Shown in pieces: positions 6,957 to 15,595 of a stretch of DNA of 64,000 nt; position 1 is the first letter of the stretch, and each line of letters begins with the position of its first letter. The stretch is from Paenibacillus lutrae. Lineage in GTDB: Bacteria > Bacillota > Bacilli > Paenibacillales > NBRC-103111. Position numbers and translations under genes: made by a program. The notes beneath the pieces were generated by a model. The model ran no database searches. It saw only the letters and a list, made by a program, of their open reading frames with translations, and was not told the origin of the DNA. The stretch is taken from assembly GCF_009757775.1 (NCBI RefSeq), contig NZ_RHLK01000005.1, forward strand, positions 62,969-126,968, written 5' to 3'.

Positions 6957-7931
6957 TCAGTGCGAACGGTTGGCGATGAAATACGCCACCTGAATAAGAT
7001 CCTGCTTGGCCCGGATGTCCGGCAGAGGCTCAAGCGCCGCGATGGCTTTGGCTATATAGCGGTCTGCGAGCGCACTCGCCCGCTCAATCCCGCCGCTGCC
7101 GCGGATCATATCCAGCACCCGGCTGACATCCGTCTGACCGTCCGCTTCGTGAATACGTCTGAGCTCAGCCTGGATGTGCGGACGCAGCTTCTCATCCTGC
7201 AGGGCAAAGATAACCGGCAGTGTAATGTTGCCTTGTTTAATGTCACTCCCGGGCGGTTTGCCGATTTCTTTCTCCGTACCGCACAAGTCCAGTATATCAT
7301 CGCGGATCTGAAAGGCCAAACCAACGTTATAACCGAACGAATACAGACGGTTAGATACAGACTCCGGAGCATGCGCAACCATAGCCCCCAGCTGGCAGGA
7401 GATCGCGATAAGAAGAGCTGTTTTACGCTTAATCCGCAGAAGATAATCACGCAGGCTCTGATCCGAGCGGAAAAAGAACCGGATTTGCTCCATTTCGCCG
7501 ATTGACATTTCTACCAGGGCTTTGGACAAAATTTGGTGCACACGCGGATTGTCAACGTGAGCCGCAATTTCCAGGCCTTTAGCAAAAATATAGTCGCCTG
7601 TATACATCGCGATGCGGTTATCCCATTTGGCTCTAACCGTATCTTGCCCGCGGCGTTTATCCGAATCATCGATTACATCATCGTGTACAAGAGAGGCGGA
7701 ATGGAACAGCTCCAGCGGGACCGCGATGTATTTGAGCTGCTGGATATCGTAACGGCCGAATTCACCTGCTAACAGGACAAGAACAGGCCGGATTCGTTTG
7801 CCCCCGGCCTTTAATAAATGCATGGACGTTTCCGTCAGCAGTGCGTGATCCGTCTGCAGATGCACTTCCAGTTCGCGCTCAATTACGCCCACGTCTTTTT
7901 TCTTCCGAACATATATGTTAAGAATTTTCAT
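6957..7931 (-). CDS. hepT: Heptaprenyl diphosphate synthase, catalytic component II
   Basis: Large subunit of the two-component trans-prenyltransferase that builds the C35 side chain of menaquinone-7 with HepS. Both aspartate-rich motifs are present: DDVIDD near residue 84 and DDILD near residue 211, with GGKRIRP near the N-terminus. At 324 aa it matches the family. Its ATG overlaps the mqnA stop (ATGA), so it closes the hepS-menG-mqnP-ubiX-mqnA-hepT operon. B. subtilis keeps hepS-menG-hepT; here three quinone genes are inserted between menG and hepT. Confidence 0.95.
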   Translation of the reverse strand: MKILNIYVRKKKDVGVIERELEVHLQTDHALLTETSMHLLKAGGKRIRPVLVLLAGEFGRYDIQQLKYIAVPLELFHSASLVHDDVIDDSDKRRGQDTVRAKWDNRIAMYTGDYIFAKGLEIAAHVDNPRVHQILSKALVEMSIGEMEQIRFFFRSDQSLRDYLLRIKRKTALLIAISCQLGAMVAHAPESVSNRLYSFGYNVGLAFQIRDDILDLCGTEKEIGKPPGSDIKQGNITLPVIFALQDEKLRPHIQAELRRIHEADGQTDVSRVLDMIRGSGGIERASALADRYIAKAIAALEPLPDIRAKQDLIQVAYFIANRSH

Positions 7932-8791
7932 TCTGTCACCCGCACCCTCGTAATATCAGACCAAATCTGAATAGGTACCTGCTCCGGTAAAAAGCCAAGT
8001 TCCCACGCATACTGGTAGTACAGCTCAAGGCCGCTCCACTGGTCAGGACCAAACTCATAACACAGATGACTGAAATAATGGTGCCAGTAAGTTTCGGTGC
8101 CGCCGATCGTGCGTACGGCTTCGCTCACAACGCCGGTTAAATCCTGAAGGGACTTCCTTTTGCTCTCAACAAACCCGTCCCATACTTTCTTCACAAGCTC
8201 CGGGGAGCGTTCAATGGTTGATTTGCGCACAGCCCATACTGCGAATGACATCCAGCGCCCTGTCCAGTCTTTCCATTCCTGTCCCAGGTCCGTGACGATA
8301 TACCCGTTATCCAGCCAGCTTGCCTTAATGGCATGATCTCCGATAAGCAGTGCCCCGTCATGCTCCGGCATCATTTCATCCAAATCCGGACGGGCGTATG
8401 TGTAGGCGGGCTTGCCGCCGTATTTTTTTTCCATAATGATCTTCAGCAAATTATTCGTCGTAGCCGAAGTCGTGGGCAGAGCAATTCTGCCGTTCCTAAG
8501 TTCCTCAATCGGTTTTTTATGAAAGAGCAGGAGTGAATTTACCGGACCCAATGCGCTTACGGATAAATCCGGAAGAAGCACATAATCTTGGAACGATTCC
8601 CCGTAAGCAAACGAAGAAATCGCACTCATGTCTATTTCACCGGCTGCAAGCGCGCGGTTCAGTCCTGTCGGCACTTGTTTGACGAATTCAATTGAATTGC
8701 CCATTGCGTGCATCGGAAAGTGATGAAACACTGGCCAGACGTTAGTAAAATCAATCCTTCCGATCCTCAGTTTGTTCTCTGTTGTAGTCAT
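7928..8791 (-). CDS. mqnA: Chorismate dehydratase MqnA (futalosine pathway)
   Basis: Removes water from chorismate to give 3-[(1-carboxyvinyl)oxy]benzoate, entry step of the futalosine route to menaquinone. The family hallmarks LRIGRIDFTNVWPVFH, LNRALAAGEIDMSAISSFAY and LLIGDHAIKA are clear. The start at 8791 has GGGGAG before it; a longer frame adds ten residues without support. It begins inside the end of ubiX, a 41-bp overlap, and ends overlapping hepT. The gene sits 3 kb from aroC, which supplies its substrate. The other mqn genes (B, C, D, E) are not in the window. Confidence 0.92.
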   Translation of the reverse strand: MTTTENKLRIGRIDFTNVWPVFHHFPMHAMGNSIEFVKQVPTGLNRALAAGEIDMSAISSFAYGESFQDYVLLPDLSVSALGPVNSLLLFHKKPIEELRNGRIALPTTSATTNNLLKIIMEKKYGGKPAYTYARPDLDEMMPEHDGALLIGDHAIKASWLDNGYIVTDLGQEWKDWTGRWMSFAVWAVRKSTIERSPELVKKVWDGFVESKRKSLQDLTGVVSEAVRTIGGTETYWHHYFSHLCYEFGPDQWSGLELYYQYAWELGFLPEQVPIQIWSDITRVRVTE

Positions 8792-9383
8792 TGCCTTCTC
8801 CCCATCTTCTGAACAGTTCATGATCCAAGTCCATGTTGTCTAGTACCTTCCCCACCAGAAAGGAAATTATGTCTTCAATCGTCTCAGGACGCTGATAAAA
8901 GGCCGGCATAGCCGGAATAAGCCGGACGCCCATTCTTGCCAAAGTCAGCATGTTCTCCAGGTGGATCGCGTGCAGCGGCGTTTCGCGGGGAACCAGAATA
9001 AGCCTGCGCCCTTCTTTAAGCATAACGTCAGCTGTCCGTTCAAGCAGATTATCGGATGCTCCGCGCGATATACCCGATAGTGTTCCCATAGAACATGGAA
9101 TCACAACCATGCCTTCGGTCCGGAAGGAGCCGCTTGCAATGCTTGCTCCGATATCTTTCACAGAATGATACTCATAGGAAGCCGGGTATCCGCCAAATTC
9201 GGCATCCAGCGTCTCCTTGCGCCTGGTAACGACCCAATCCAGCTCTTCGTGAAGCACCCGCCATCCTGCCTCTGTAATAACAAGGTGGACCGGCAGACTT
9301 CTTGAAAGCAGTTCCTTAACTAGCGTGACCCCATATGCAGCGCCGCTTGCCCCCGTAATTCCGACAACCCAGCCTTTCTTCAT
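8751..9383 (-). CDS. ubiX: UbiX-type flavin prenyltransferase
   Basis: Prenylates FMN to make the prFMN cofactor used by UbiD-type decarboxylases. The N-terminus GITGASGAAYGVTLVKELL is the FMN-binding signature, followed by VVIPCSMGTLSGISRGASDNLLERTADVMLKE and the RRLILVPRETPLH loop. At 210 aa it is of usual length. In the menaquinone context it probably serves a UbiD-like decarboxylase acting late in the futalosine route. That partner is not in the window, so the link is inferred from operon position. Confidence 0.92.
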   Translation of the reverse strand: MKKGWVVGITGASGAAYGVTLVKELLSRSLPVHLVITEAGWRVLHEELDWVVTRRKETLDAEFGGYPASYEYHSVKDIGASIASGSFRTEGMVVIPCSMGTLSGISRGASDNLLERTADVMLKEGRRLILVPRETPLHAIHLENMLTLARMGVRLIPAMPAFYQRPETIEDIISFLVGKVLDNMDLDHELFRRWGEGNDYNREQTEDRKD

Positions 9384-10264
9384 CTAAAAGACTCCATCAG
9401 GATGTCTACCAGCGTGAAAGTAAAGACAACTGCACTGAGTACCCCGTTCATCGTAAAGAAAGCCGTATTGAGCTTAGACAAATCTTTGGGCGATACAAGT
9501 CTGTGCTCGTAAAACAAAATAATATAAGCGATAAGAATGCCGACTAAATATAACCAGCTTAAATCGGTCATAAAGAACAGCGCGATCAGACCGACGGCCG
9601 TCAGCACATGAAGGATCTTGGCGGTAATTAACGCCGTTGGAATTCCAAATCGGCCGGGAAAAGAATGAAGTCCCTCCTCACGGTCAAACTCCACGTCTTG
9701 GCAAGCATAGATCAGATCGAAGCCCGCGCTCCACATGGCAACGGTTATAAATAACACAAGAGATGCCAGCGTGATTTCACCCGTAATCGCTACCCAGCCG
9801 CCTAGAGGCGCCAGGCCGAGCGTAATACCGAGTACGAAGTGACAGGCCCAGGTAAAGCGCTTGGTATACGAATAGAAAACAAGAAAGAAGACCGCGACCG
9901 GCAGCAGGTAGACAGACAGCATATTAAGCTGGGCAGCCGACCAGAACAGCAGAAGAAAGGATAGCGCAACGAACAGCATGACCTCCGTAATCGAAATAAG
10001 GCCGGCCGGGATAGCCCTTCCCGCAGTACGCGGATTCTTCTTGTCATATTTCTTATCGATCACGCGGTTGAGCGACATGGCAGCCGTACGGGCTCCAATC
10101 ATGGCCAGTGTAACCCAGCCGATCTGAGACCACTCCGGCAGTACTCCCGTCAGGACAACCGCTCCGAGAATAGCTCCCATATAGGCAAATGGCAAGGCAA
10201 AAATGGAATGTTCAAATTTGATCATTTCCAGAAATATTTTAACTTTACGAATGAATAGCTGCAT
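9380..10264 (-). CDS. mqnP: UbiA-family prenyltransferase, probably MqnP
   Basis: Integral membrane prenyltransferase of 294 aa with about eight hydrophobic segments. The two Asp-rich motifs are NRVIDKKYD near residue 66 and CQDVEFDREEG near residue 188. In species using futalosine, this UbiA-like enzyme attaches the polyprenyl chain to the 1,4-dihydroxy-6-naphthoate ring. Neighbours mqnA, ubiX, hepS and hepT support that substrate over 4-hydroxybenzoate or MenA-type naphthoate. Its start lies 20 bp inside the end of menG and its end overlaps ubiX by 4 bp. Confidence 0.88.
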   Translation of the reverse strand: MQLFIRKVKIFLEMIKFEHSIFALPFAYMGAILGAVVLTGVLPEWSQIGWVTLAMIGARTAAMSLNRVIDKKYDKKNPRTAGRAIPAGLISITEVMLFVALSFLLLFWSAAQLNMLSVYLLPVAVFFLVFYSYTKRFTWACHFVLGITLGLAPLGGWVAITGEITLASLVLFITVAMWSAGFDLIYACQDVEFDREEGLHSFPGRFGIPTALITAKILHVLTAVGLIALFFMTDLSWLYLVGILIAYIILFYEHRLVSPKDLSKLNTAFFTMNGVLSAVVFTFTLVDILMESFR

Positions 10265-10997
10265 CTGGCTGATTCTCCTGACTTGAATTTCCTTTCACAC
10301 CGATGTGCAGCGCTGCAATTCCGCCGGTAAGCGGATAAGCTTCGACCTTCTCAAGTCCGGTACCGCGGAAAATTTCTGCAAGCTGCTTGTGATCTGGAAA
10401 ATGTTTAAGTGATTCCGGAAGCCATTTGTATTGTTCATAGGATTTGGCGATTAGTTTCCCCAGCAACGGAAGCACTTTTTGAAAATAAAAATAATAAAGG
10501 GACCTGAAAGGCTTCCAGGTTGGCTGAGACAACTCAAGCGAAACGACTAATCCGCCGGGCTTAACCACACGCTGCATTTCCCGCAGAACCTGCTTTAGGT
10601 CCGGGACGTTGCGAAGCGCAAAACCGATCGTGGCGTAATCAAACGCATTGTCTTCAAAAGGCAGGCTCATCGCATTCCCCTGCACAAGACGAATTTGCCG
10701 GTCCAGCCCCTTCTCACGGACCTTCACGGCCCCGTAATCGAGCATATTCTGACTGAAATCAAGACCTACCGTAGGCCCGGTTCGACTCTGTTGAGCCAAG
10801 GAAATAGTCCAATCACACGTGCCGCAGCAAACATCAATTGTACTCGATCCCGGTTTTACTCGCATTTTGTCCATCGTAAATTTCCGCCAGGCCTTATGCC
10901 TGCGGAAGCTTAGAATGCTGTTCATTAAATCGTATTTGGGCGCGATTTTCTCAAACACCGAATGAACAAACTGCTCTTTCGTTTTGCCCTGCTGCAC
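10245..10997 (-). CDS. menG: Demethylmenaquinone methyltransferase
   Basis: SAM-dependent C-methylation of demethylmenaquinone, the last step of menaquinone synthesis. The 250-aa protein has the UbiE/MenG signatures FEKIAPKYDLMNSILSF near residue 15 and YATIGFALRNVPDLKQVL near residue 130. The SAM-site DVCCGTCDWTISLA has Cys where many homologues have Gly (DVCCGT is common in Firmicutes). It follows hepS by 14 bp and overlaps mqnP. In B. subtilis the same gene lies between hepS and hepT. Confidence 0.94.
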   Translation of the reverse strand: MQQGKTKEQFVHSVFEKIAPKYDLMNSILSFRRHKAWRKFTMDKMRVKPGSSTIDVCCGTCDWTISLAQQSRTGPTVGLDFSQNMLDYGAVKVREKGLDRQIRLVQGNAMSLPFEDNAFDYATIGFALRNVPDLKQVLREMQRVVKPGGLVVSLELSQPTWKPFRSLYYFYFQKVLPLLGKLIAKSYEQYKWLPESLKHFPDHKQLAEIFRGTGLEKVEAYPLTGGIAALHIGVKGNSSQENQPDAAIHS

Positions 10998-11011
10998 GGC
11001 TCTCCCCCCAC

Positions 11012-11875
11012 TTATCTTTCTTCAAGTAATCTTGCCTTGGAATTAAAACGAAAAAACGGCTCGCCAATGTGAAACAGTTCACTTGCGAGCTTGTCCGAAT
11101 CCAACTGCTTTAATTTGTTCCCCAGTCGGGTCAGCTGATCATCAAGAAGAACGTAAAGCTGTGAAAGGACGTTATATTTGTGCAGAAGGGTACGGAGCTT
11201 GCCCGGGTCCTCTTCACCGGCTTGAATGAACTTGCGTTCATCTTTGGAGCCGTGCTGAAGAATGTGCCAATACCCCCAGCTGCCTTCGAAATCATTCAAC
11301 GACTCACAGCGGAAGATCTCTTTGAAAATCACTTCGCAACGGGTAAAGTCGGATAGAAGCTCCGGCCAGATGAGACGGTGGGTTTCGTCCATCAGCCCGC
11401 CGAAAGCCCGGAACAAATACGATTTAATCTCAACCGAGAGACGAAGATAATCCTCCGCATTAAGCTTGAGCTGCTTCATCATTAAGTAAAAGTCCGTCTT
11501 AAGCTTGTTCATGTCACATATAGCCGTGGAAAGTCTCATGATCAGGTCAATCCGGCCGGCTTGAGATAATAAATGATAAAAACGCGAGCTGAAATAATCG
11601 CCCGCGAGTACTTTCATCTGGCGGGATCTAGCCGCTTTCTTCTCCTTGACGTCACTCGATACCGTCACTTCGTCATGCGTATCGAGTCCCAGTTGGACAA
11701 GCGATGTAACGAGAGCAAACAGTTCGGATGAAGAATTCAGCCGGGAATCCCTGCTCAAAAAAGCATACAGCAATCTCGCCCGAAGTTCTGGAAAATCAGG
11801 CAGATCCGTATGCAGCCGGATCATGTCATAATCCGTATATTGTTTAGCGATCTCGGGGATCCGATATGAATTCAT
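11012..11875 (-). CDS. hepS: Heptaprenyl diphosphate synthase, component I
   Basis: Small regulatory subunit that pairs with HepT to set product length in menaquinone side-chain synthesis. The helical 287-aa sequence resembles HepS in its LSSELFALVTSLVQLGLDTHDEV-type region and KVLAGDYFSSRFYHLLS, a hallmark of this component, and it lacks any DDxxD motif, as expected. It begins the quinone operon, 50 bp behind a TATAAT promoter. Small-subunit sequences are poorly conserved, but synteny with mtrB and menG removes most doubt. Confidence 0.9.
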   Translation of the reverse strand: MNSYRIPEIAKQYTDYDMIRLHTDLPDFPELRARLLYAFLSRDSRLNSSSELFALVTSLVQLGLDTHDEVTVSSDVKEKKAARSRQMKVLAGDYFSSRFYHLLSQAGRIDLIMRLSTAICDMNKLKTDFYLMMKQLKLNAEDYLRLSVEIKSYLFRAFGGLMDETHRLIWPELLSDFTRCEVIFKEIFRCESLNDFEGSWGYWHILQHGSKDERKFIQAGEEDPGKLRTLLHKYNVLSQLYVLLDDQLTRLGNKLKQLDSDKLASELFHIGEPFFRFNSKARLLEER

Positions 11876-11923
11876 ACAAAAAGCCTCCGTACATGTGCCT
11901 ATTTCCTAGATCGTATCTAAGCA

Positions 11924-11954
11924 ATTATAGCATAACCTTTTGAATGGCGCACAA
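11924..11954 (-). promoter_or_regulatory. Promoter of the hepS-hepT quinone operon
   Basis: A perfect TATAAT (11929-11924) preceded by TGC (extended -10) lies about 50 bp upstream of hepS, at the end of the preceding gene's transcript. The best -35 is TTGTGC (11954-11949) at a long 19-bp spacing, which an extended -10 would tolerate. Confidence 0.55.
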
Positions 11955-11958
11955 GCAT

Positions 11959-12492
11959 TTATTCCGGGTAACGCTGCTGCCATTTCTTAGTATAGGTCAG
12001 CTGAAACCTCCGCTTAAGTTCGCCCGCCAGCAGCTGCTGCGTCTCAAACGATTGCGCCGGAGCAAGTCTCTTCGCTTGTTCCCTGGCCGCTTCCATCGCT
12101 ATAACAAGCTGCGGCCCCGAGGCTGCGGGATCCCGGTCATACTCCAGCACCCGGATCAATACCCGGCTGATGTTCGAAGTCCGCTGGAGAGAGGACTGTG
12201 CCAGCCGGTAAAGATCCCCGTAGACGACTCTGGGTTCCGCACTTCCAGGCAGCAGCAGATCGACTGACAAGATGGAATGATTCAGTTCCACTTTGCGTAC
12301 CCTCAGCTGAAGCGGCAGACCTGCCATGTAATCCACGAGATTACGCTCCGTCAATTCCGAGCCCGATACATGCTGCCAGGCATATGCGCTTTGGCTCACA
12401 GCAAGCTTATCCAGCAGCGGAGCAGAGCTCAGCGCCGTCACAATCGCCGCACATAAGGCGGCTGCCAGAACAATCCGTTTATCCAATCTCAT
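11959..12492 (-). CDS. Membrane-anchored or secreted protein of unknown function
   Basis: 177 aa with AGGAGG before the ATG. Residues 7-27 form a hydrophobic signal-anchor (AALCAAIVTALSSAPLL), followed by an extracytoplasmic domain with no motif I can name. The position between mtrB and hepS is occupied by no gene in B. subtilis, so this is a lineage-specific insertion. It lies 41 bp after the mtrB terminator, so it probably has its own promoter or uses read-through. Function unknown. Confidence 0.75.
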   Translation of the reverse strand: MRLDKRIVLAAALCAAIVTALSSAPLLDKLAVSQSAYAWQHVSGSELTERNLVDYMAGLPLQLRVRKVELNHSILSVDLLLPGSAEPRVVYGDLYRLAQSSLQRTSNISRVLIRVLEYDRDPAASGPQLVIAMEAAREQAKRLAPAQSFETQQLLAGELKRRFQLTYTKKWQQRYPE

Positions 12493-12532
12493 GGTACAGG
12501 GGCACCTCCTGTCTATACCCCATTGTACAATG

Positions 12533-12555
12533 AAAAAAAGCAGGCTATGCCTGCC
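12533..12555 (-). terminator. Terminator after mtrB
   Basis: GCAGGC-ATA-GCCTGC followed by TTTTTTT on the minus strand, nine bases after the mtrB stop: a compact, near-ideal intrinsic terminator. A nearly identical hairpin ends the transcript before cmk (29610-29632). Confidence 0.9.
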
Positions 12556-12563
12556 GGCGTAAA

Positions 12564-12782
12564 TTATTGTTCCGTTTCCACGTTGCCGAATTTCGTCATT
12601 ATGATCGCTTTGCCGCGCACTTTGACTGCCGAAGTGTGTTCCGTGAACTGGGCAATCATGACCTCGCCCTTGTCGAGCTTCTCCGTATGATGAAAGCGGG
12701 TGTCCTGCCCTCTGGTCAATCCGATTACATGAACGCCGTTTTCTTTCGCTTTGATAATAAAATAATCACCCTGCTGTTCCAT
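12564..12782 (-). CDS. mtrB: trp RNA-binding attenuation protein (TRAP)
   Basis: 72-aa subunit of the 11-membered TRAP ring, which binds tryptophan and then NAG-repeat RNA. The core [22 protein letters not shown] and [15 protein letters not shown] closely match MtrB from B. subtilis as I recall it, including the Lys and Arg residues of the KVRGKA RNA-contact loop and the Thr/Gly residues of the tryptophan pocket. The RNA target is in this window (2346-2398). B. subtilis mtrB is preceded by mtrA (folE, GTP cyclohydrolase I); here the upstream neighbour is a sugar-dehydrogenase-like gene instead. Confidence 0.96.
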   Translation of the reverse strand: MEQQGDYFIIKAKENGVHVIGLTRGQDTRFHHTEKLDKGEVMIAQFTEHTSAVKVRGKAIIMTKFGNVETEQ

Positions 12783-12876
12783 TGCTCTACCCCCATATGT
12801 CCAGGCTGCTTAGCCGAAATTGCTTACAATTTATCATGCTTAAAAAGACGCCGCCTGTCAACCTCTATCCCGCCTT

Positions 12877-14136
12877 CTATGGTGCGGAAGGCTTAAGACG
12901 GATAATCTTATCGTCATCTCCTGCGGGTTTGCCGCGGCCGTCACGGTTGTTCGTCAGCACATACAAGAAGCCGTCTTTGCCTTCCGCTACCGTACGGAGC
13001 CGGCCAAAAACATCCTTGTAGGCCGACTTGGCAGCCGTAATCCGGTACACAGGCGGCCTGGCGGCATCGTCCGGGCTGCCTTTTCCTTGGGCAACCGATC
13101 CGCTCTTCTTCTCCGCTTCTAAGCTAAAGACCAGCAGCTGCGTTCCGCGGAGCCCTGCCGCGACAAGACGCCCCTTCCACGGGCCCTGCGTGACGAACGT
13201 CATGCCGGAAGGGGCCCAGGTATCCCGGCCGCTGTGAAGCAGCGGGGGGATCAGCGCAGTGGGCGAGACGGCATCCTTGGCCGTGGTCTCGTCCCCTTCG
13301 ATCAGCGGCCAGCCGTAGTTGCCGCCCGGAATCACGACGTTCAGCTCATCATGGGCCGACTGGCCGTGCTCGGAGCTGAACAAATTCCCGCTGCCGGGTT
13401 CCCACGCCAGCCCCTGGGCATTGCGATGCCCCCAGGAATAAACCGGCGAACCCGGGAATGGATTATCGTCCGGTATCGTGCCGTCCGGACGGATTCTCAG
13501 AATCTTGCCGCCCAGGCTCTGCTGATCCTGTGCCAGAGACGGCTCATATTTGTCCCCGGCGGTGATATAAAGCATTCCATCGGGCCCGAATTTAATCCGT
13601 CCTCCGTTATGATTCTCCGCACCCGGGATGCCGTCAATCAAAGTGCGGTCAATACGGGCTGTATCCCCTTCCTGAACCAGCCGCAGGACCCTGTTCCTGG
13701 TCTCTGGGCCGCTGGTGTAGGTATGGTAGACATATAAGTATGAATTCGTATCGAAAGCCGGATCAAGCGCCAGCCCGAGCAGGCCTCCCTCCCCGCTGCT
13801 GACAAAAGGTTCCTCCAGCGTAAGAAGCGGCTTCTCCTGAAGCTTGCCTCCATGAATAACACGCACCTTGCCTGGTCGTTCCGTAAAATATATGCGATCG
13901 CCTGACGCAAACGCGATCTCCCAAGGAACGTTAAGACCGGAAGCAACGACCTCCGCCATATAACCGGTCTTGCTGTTTTCTTGCAGCTTAGGCACTACCG
14001 GTTTATTCCCCTCAGCTGTGCTTTCTTGATTACTGCGATCCGTTGTGACCTGCTGATCACAGCCCGACAAGACAATGGCACTTGCAGCAAACAATGTCCC
14101 CCATAAATATATCCGCTTTTTGAAAGGCTGGTTCAT
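12877..14136 (-). CDS. Secreted PQQ-type sugar dehydrogenase lipoprotein
   Basis: A 419-aa lipoprotein: hydrophobic signal followed by lipobox LSGC near residue 26, a spacer, then a six-bladed propeller of the soluble glucose/sorbosone dehydrogenase family. Diagnostic stretches are WEIAFASGDRIYFTERPGKV, GGLLGLALDP, ENHNGGRIKFGPDGMLYITAGD and SEHGQSAHDELNVV followed by GGNYGWP. Such proteins oxidise sugars with pyrroloquinoline quinone, but many Firmicutes lack PQQ synthesis, so the cofactor and substrate here are uncertain. It stands alone between tRNA-Pro and mtrB and ends with no obvious terminator. Confidence 0.88.
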   Translation of the reverse strand: MNQPFKKRIYLWGTLFAASAIVLSGCDQQVTTDRSNQESTAEGNKPVVPKLQENSKTGYMAEVVASGLNVPWEIAFASGDRIYFTERPGKVRVIHGGKLQEKPLLTLEEPFVSSGEGGLLGLALDPAFDTNSYLYVYHTYTSGPETRNRVLRLVQEGDTARIDRTLIDGIPGAENHNGGRIKFGPDGMLYITAGDKYEPSLAQDQQSLGGKILRIRPDGTIPDDNPFPGSPVYSWGHRNAQGLAWEPGSGNLFSSEHGQSAHDELNVVIPGGNYGWPLIEGDETTAKDAVSPTALIPPLLHSGRDTWAPSGMTFVTQGPWKGRLVAAGLRGTQLLVFSLEAEKKSGSVAQGKGSPDDAARPPVYRITAAKSAYKDVFGRLRTVAEGKDGFLYVLTNNRDGRGKPAGDDDKIIRLKPSAP

Positions 14137-14271
14137 TGCAGACCTCCTTTATACCGTTAAGCTCATCGTAACATAGCCGCACACTTTTACCAAAAAAGAG
14201 TAATTCAAGTGATTCCGGCTGAAATTCTTGCAGGTTTAAGAAACAGACACTCATCCTTAGACGCCATGAAC

Positions 14272-14293
14272 AAAAAAAGCCTCCGATTGGCCT
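14272..14293 (-). terminator. possible terminator after tRNA-Pro
   Basis: A short imperfect stem (AGGCC...GGCT) runs into seven T residues on the minus strand about 40 bases after the tRNA. The stem is weak, so this is a tentative call. Confidence 0.35.
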
Positions 14294-14330
14294 GGGCCTG
14301 CTCGAAAGCTTGTTTGTATGTACAGCTTAA

Positions 14331-14407
14331 TGGTCGGAGTAGCGGGATTTGAACCCACGGCCTCACCCACCCCAAGGGTGCGCGCTACCAGACTGCGCCA
14401 TACCCCG
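14331..14407 (-). tRNA. tRNA-Pro (anticodon GGG)
   Basis: A full 77-nt cloverleaf on the minus strand. The acceptor arms CGGGGTA/TACTCCG pair with one G-U, the D stem is GCGC/GCGC, and the anticodon stem CACCC/GGGTG closes the loop TTGGGGT, so the anticodon is GGG (14373-14371). The T-arm is GTGGG-TTCAAAT-CCCGC, and discriminator A plus the CCA end are encoded. It reads CCC and CCU proline codons. It stands alone, not in an rRNA-tRNA cluster. Confidence 0.96.
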
Positions 14408-14512
14408 ACGCCGTAACCCGTAATCGGGTTTTGAATGATAAAATCATTATAATTTCGTCCGGCGATGTTGTAAAGAGGTTTCTGGTCCCGATGTATCTAT
14501 TTAATCTCTATA

Positions 14513-15595
14513 TTAATATTGAATAGAGGAAAGGATCCCGTCTTCGAAATAGACGTAGGTATCCGAATCATACACCCACTGAGAATACGTCCCATAAAGG
14601 CCTTCATAGGAATTCGTACGTTTTGGATACCCCCATGACATCACAACCATGTCTTGATTCATGCCAATCATTATTTTTTCGGCACGGATCGCATCCCAGG
14701 CCTTTTGCGTCCAGTTATAGGCTTTGTAAGGATTGTCGGTTAAAAATCCAGATATTGAATCTTCAGCCAAAGGGCTGATCGGAACCGTATAATCATAATT
14801 GCCGTCGTTGACCAGAATCGCTCCGTCACCGATATAGGTAATTTTTACTTTCGTTAAGTTAGGCAGTCCTACATCCGTGAATAAATCGGAAGGTTTGTAG
14901 ACCCACAGGTCTTGATTAAAGTACTCGGCAAGCTCCGAGTAATTCGCTAACTGTTGAGGAAAGTACATAAAGGCTGTATTAAAATACTTGCTGCGAAAGC
15001 CTTCATAATTATAGGCATACCAGTAATTCGAGTAGGAATTTCCCGTTTTACCGAATTTGTCATTCCAGGCTTTATACAGGTTTTTTAAGTTTTGTTCCAC
15101 GCTGAAATTCCCGCCGCTGATCTGAATGTCGTTGTTCTCGCCCCAAACCACATTCAAATTCAAGTAGTTGGTCATGAACACAAGCGGAACATAGACCACA
15201 TCATTAACCGCAATCGGATAATAATTCAGGCGGAGCACTTCCCGGCCGAATCTTTTGTCACTCGATTGGCTTGTGTCCCCTCCATCAAAATTGTTCACAT
15301 TGAGTTCCGTTCTGATGATCATAGGACTGTTGGTCTTGAAGAAAACGACACCGGAAGAGGTGTTTACTCTAAACGTGCGATACTTCTCATCCCATTCCGG
15401 AGAAATACCCAGCTCCGACAATACTCCCCACATAGGCACATAGATAGCATTGTTGCGGACGATCGGCTGATATTGGCCCTCGAATTTTTTATCATTCACG
15501 AACAATTGATAGCTGCTGTTTGCCGCATGGGATTCTAAAGGAACCGAAACCATGAATATAGCGATTAAACATAGAAACTTCAACAATTTTGACAT
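14513..15595 (-). CDS. Secreted stalk-domain (copper amine oxidase N-like) protein
   Basis: About 360 aa from an ATG at 15595 with AAAGGGG upstream; the longer frame to 15682 lacks a ribosome site. A signal peptide (LLKFLCLIAIFMVSV...SHA) is followed by two repeats of the type found in copper-amine-oxidase N-terminal-like stalk domains (PIVRNNAIYVPMWGVLSELG and YYPIAVNDVVYVPLVFMTNYL). Then comes a region of about 200 aa ending with a small beta-rich WGYPKRTNSYEGLYGTYSQW module that resembles domains placed at the C-end of secreted Paenibacillus proteins. Such domains bind cell-wall components or proteins; no catalytic motif is visible. Confidence 0.78.
   Translation of the reverse strand: MSKLLKFLCLIAIFMVSVPLESHAANSSYQLFVNDKKFEGQYQPIVRNNAIYVPMWGVLSELGISPEWDEKYRTFRVNTSSGVVFFKTNSPMIIRTELNVNNFDGGDTSQSSDKRFGREVLRLNYYPIAVNDVVYVPLVFMTNYLNLNVVWGENNDIQISGGNFSVEQNLKNLYKAWNDKFGKTGNSYSNYWYAYNYEGFRSKYFNTAFMYFPQQLANYSELAEYFNQDLWVYKPSDLFTDVGLPNLTKVKITYIGDGAILVNDGNYDYTVPISPLAEDSISGFLTDNPYKAYNWTQKAWDAIRAEKIMIGMNQDMVVMSWGYPKRTNSYEGLYGTYSQWVYDSDTYVYFEDGILSSIQY

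Noticed and set aside
6839-7033. 64-aa minus-strand ORF overlapping the hepT-ndk gap
   Set aside because: Overlaps the hepT end in another frame and shows no coding features.
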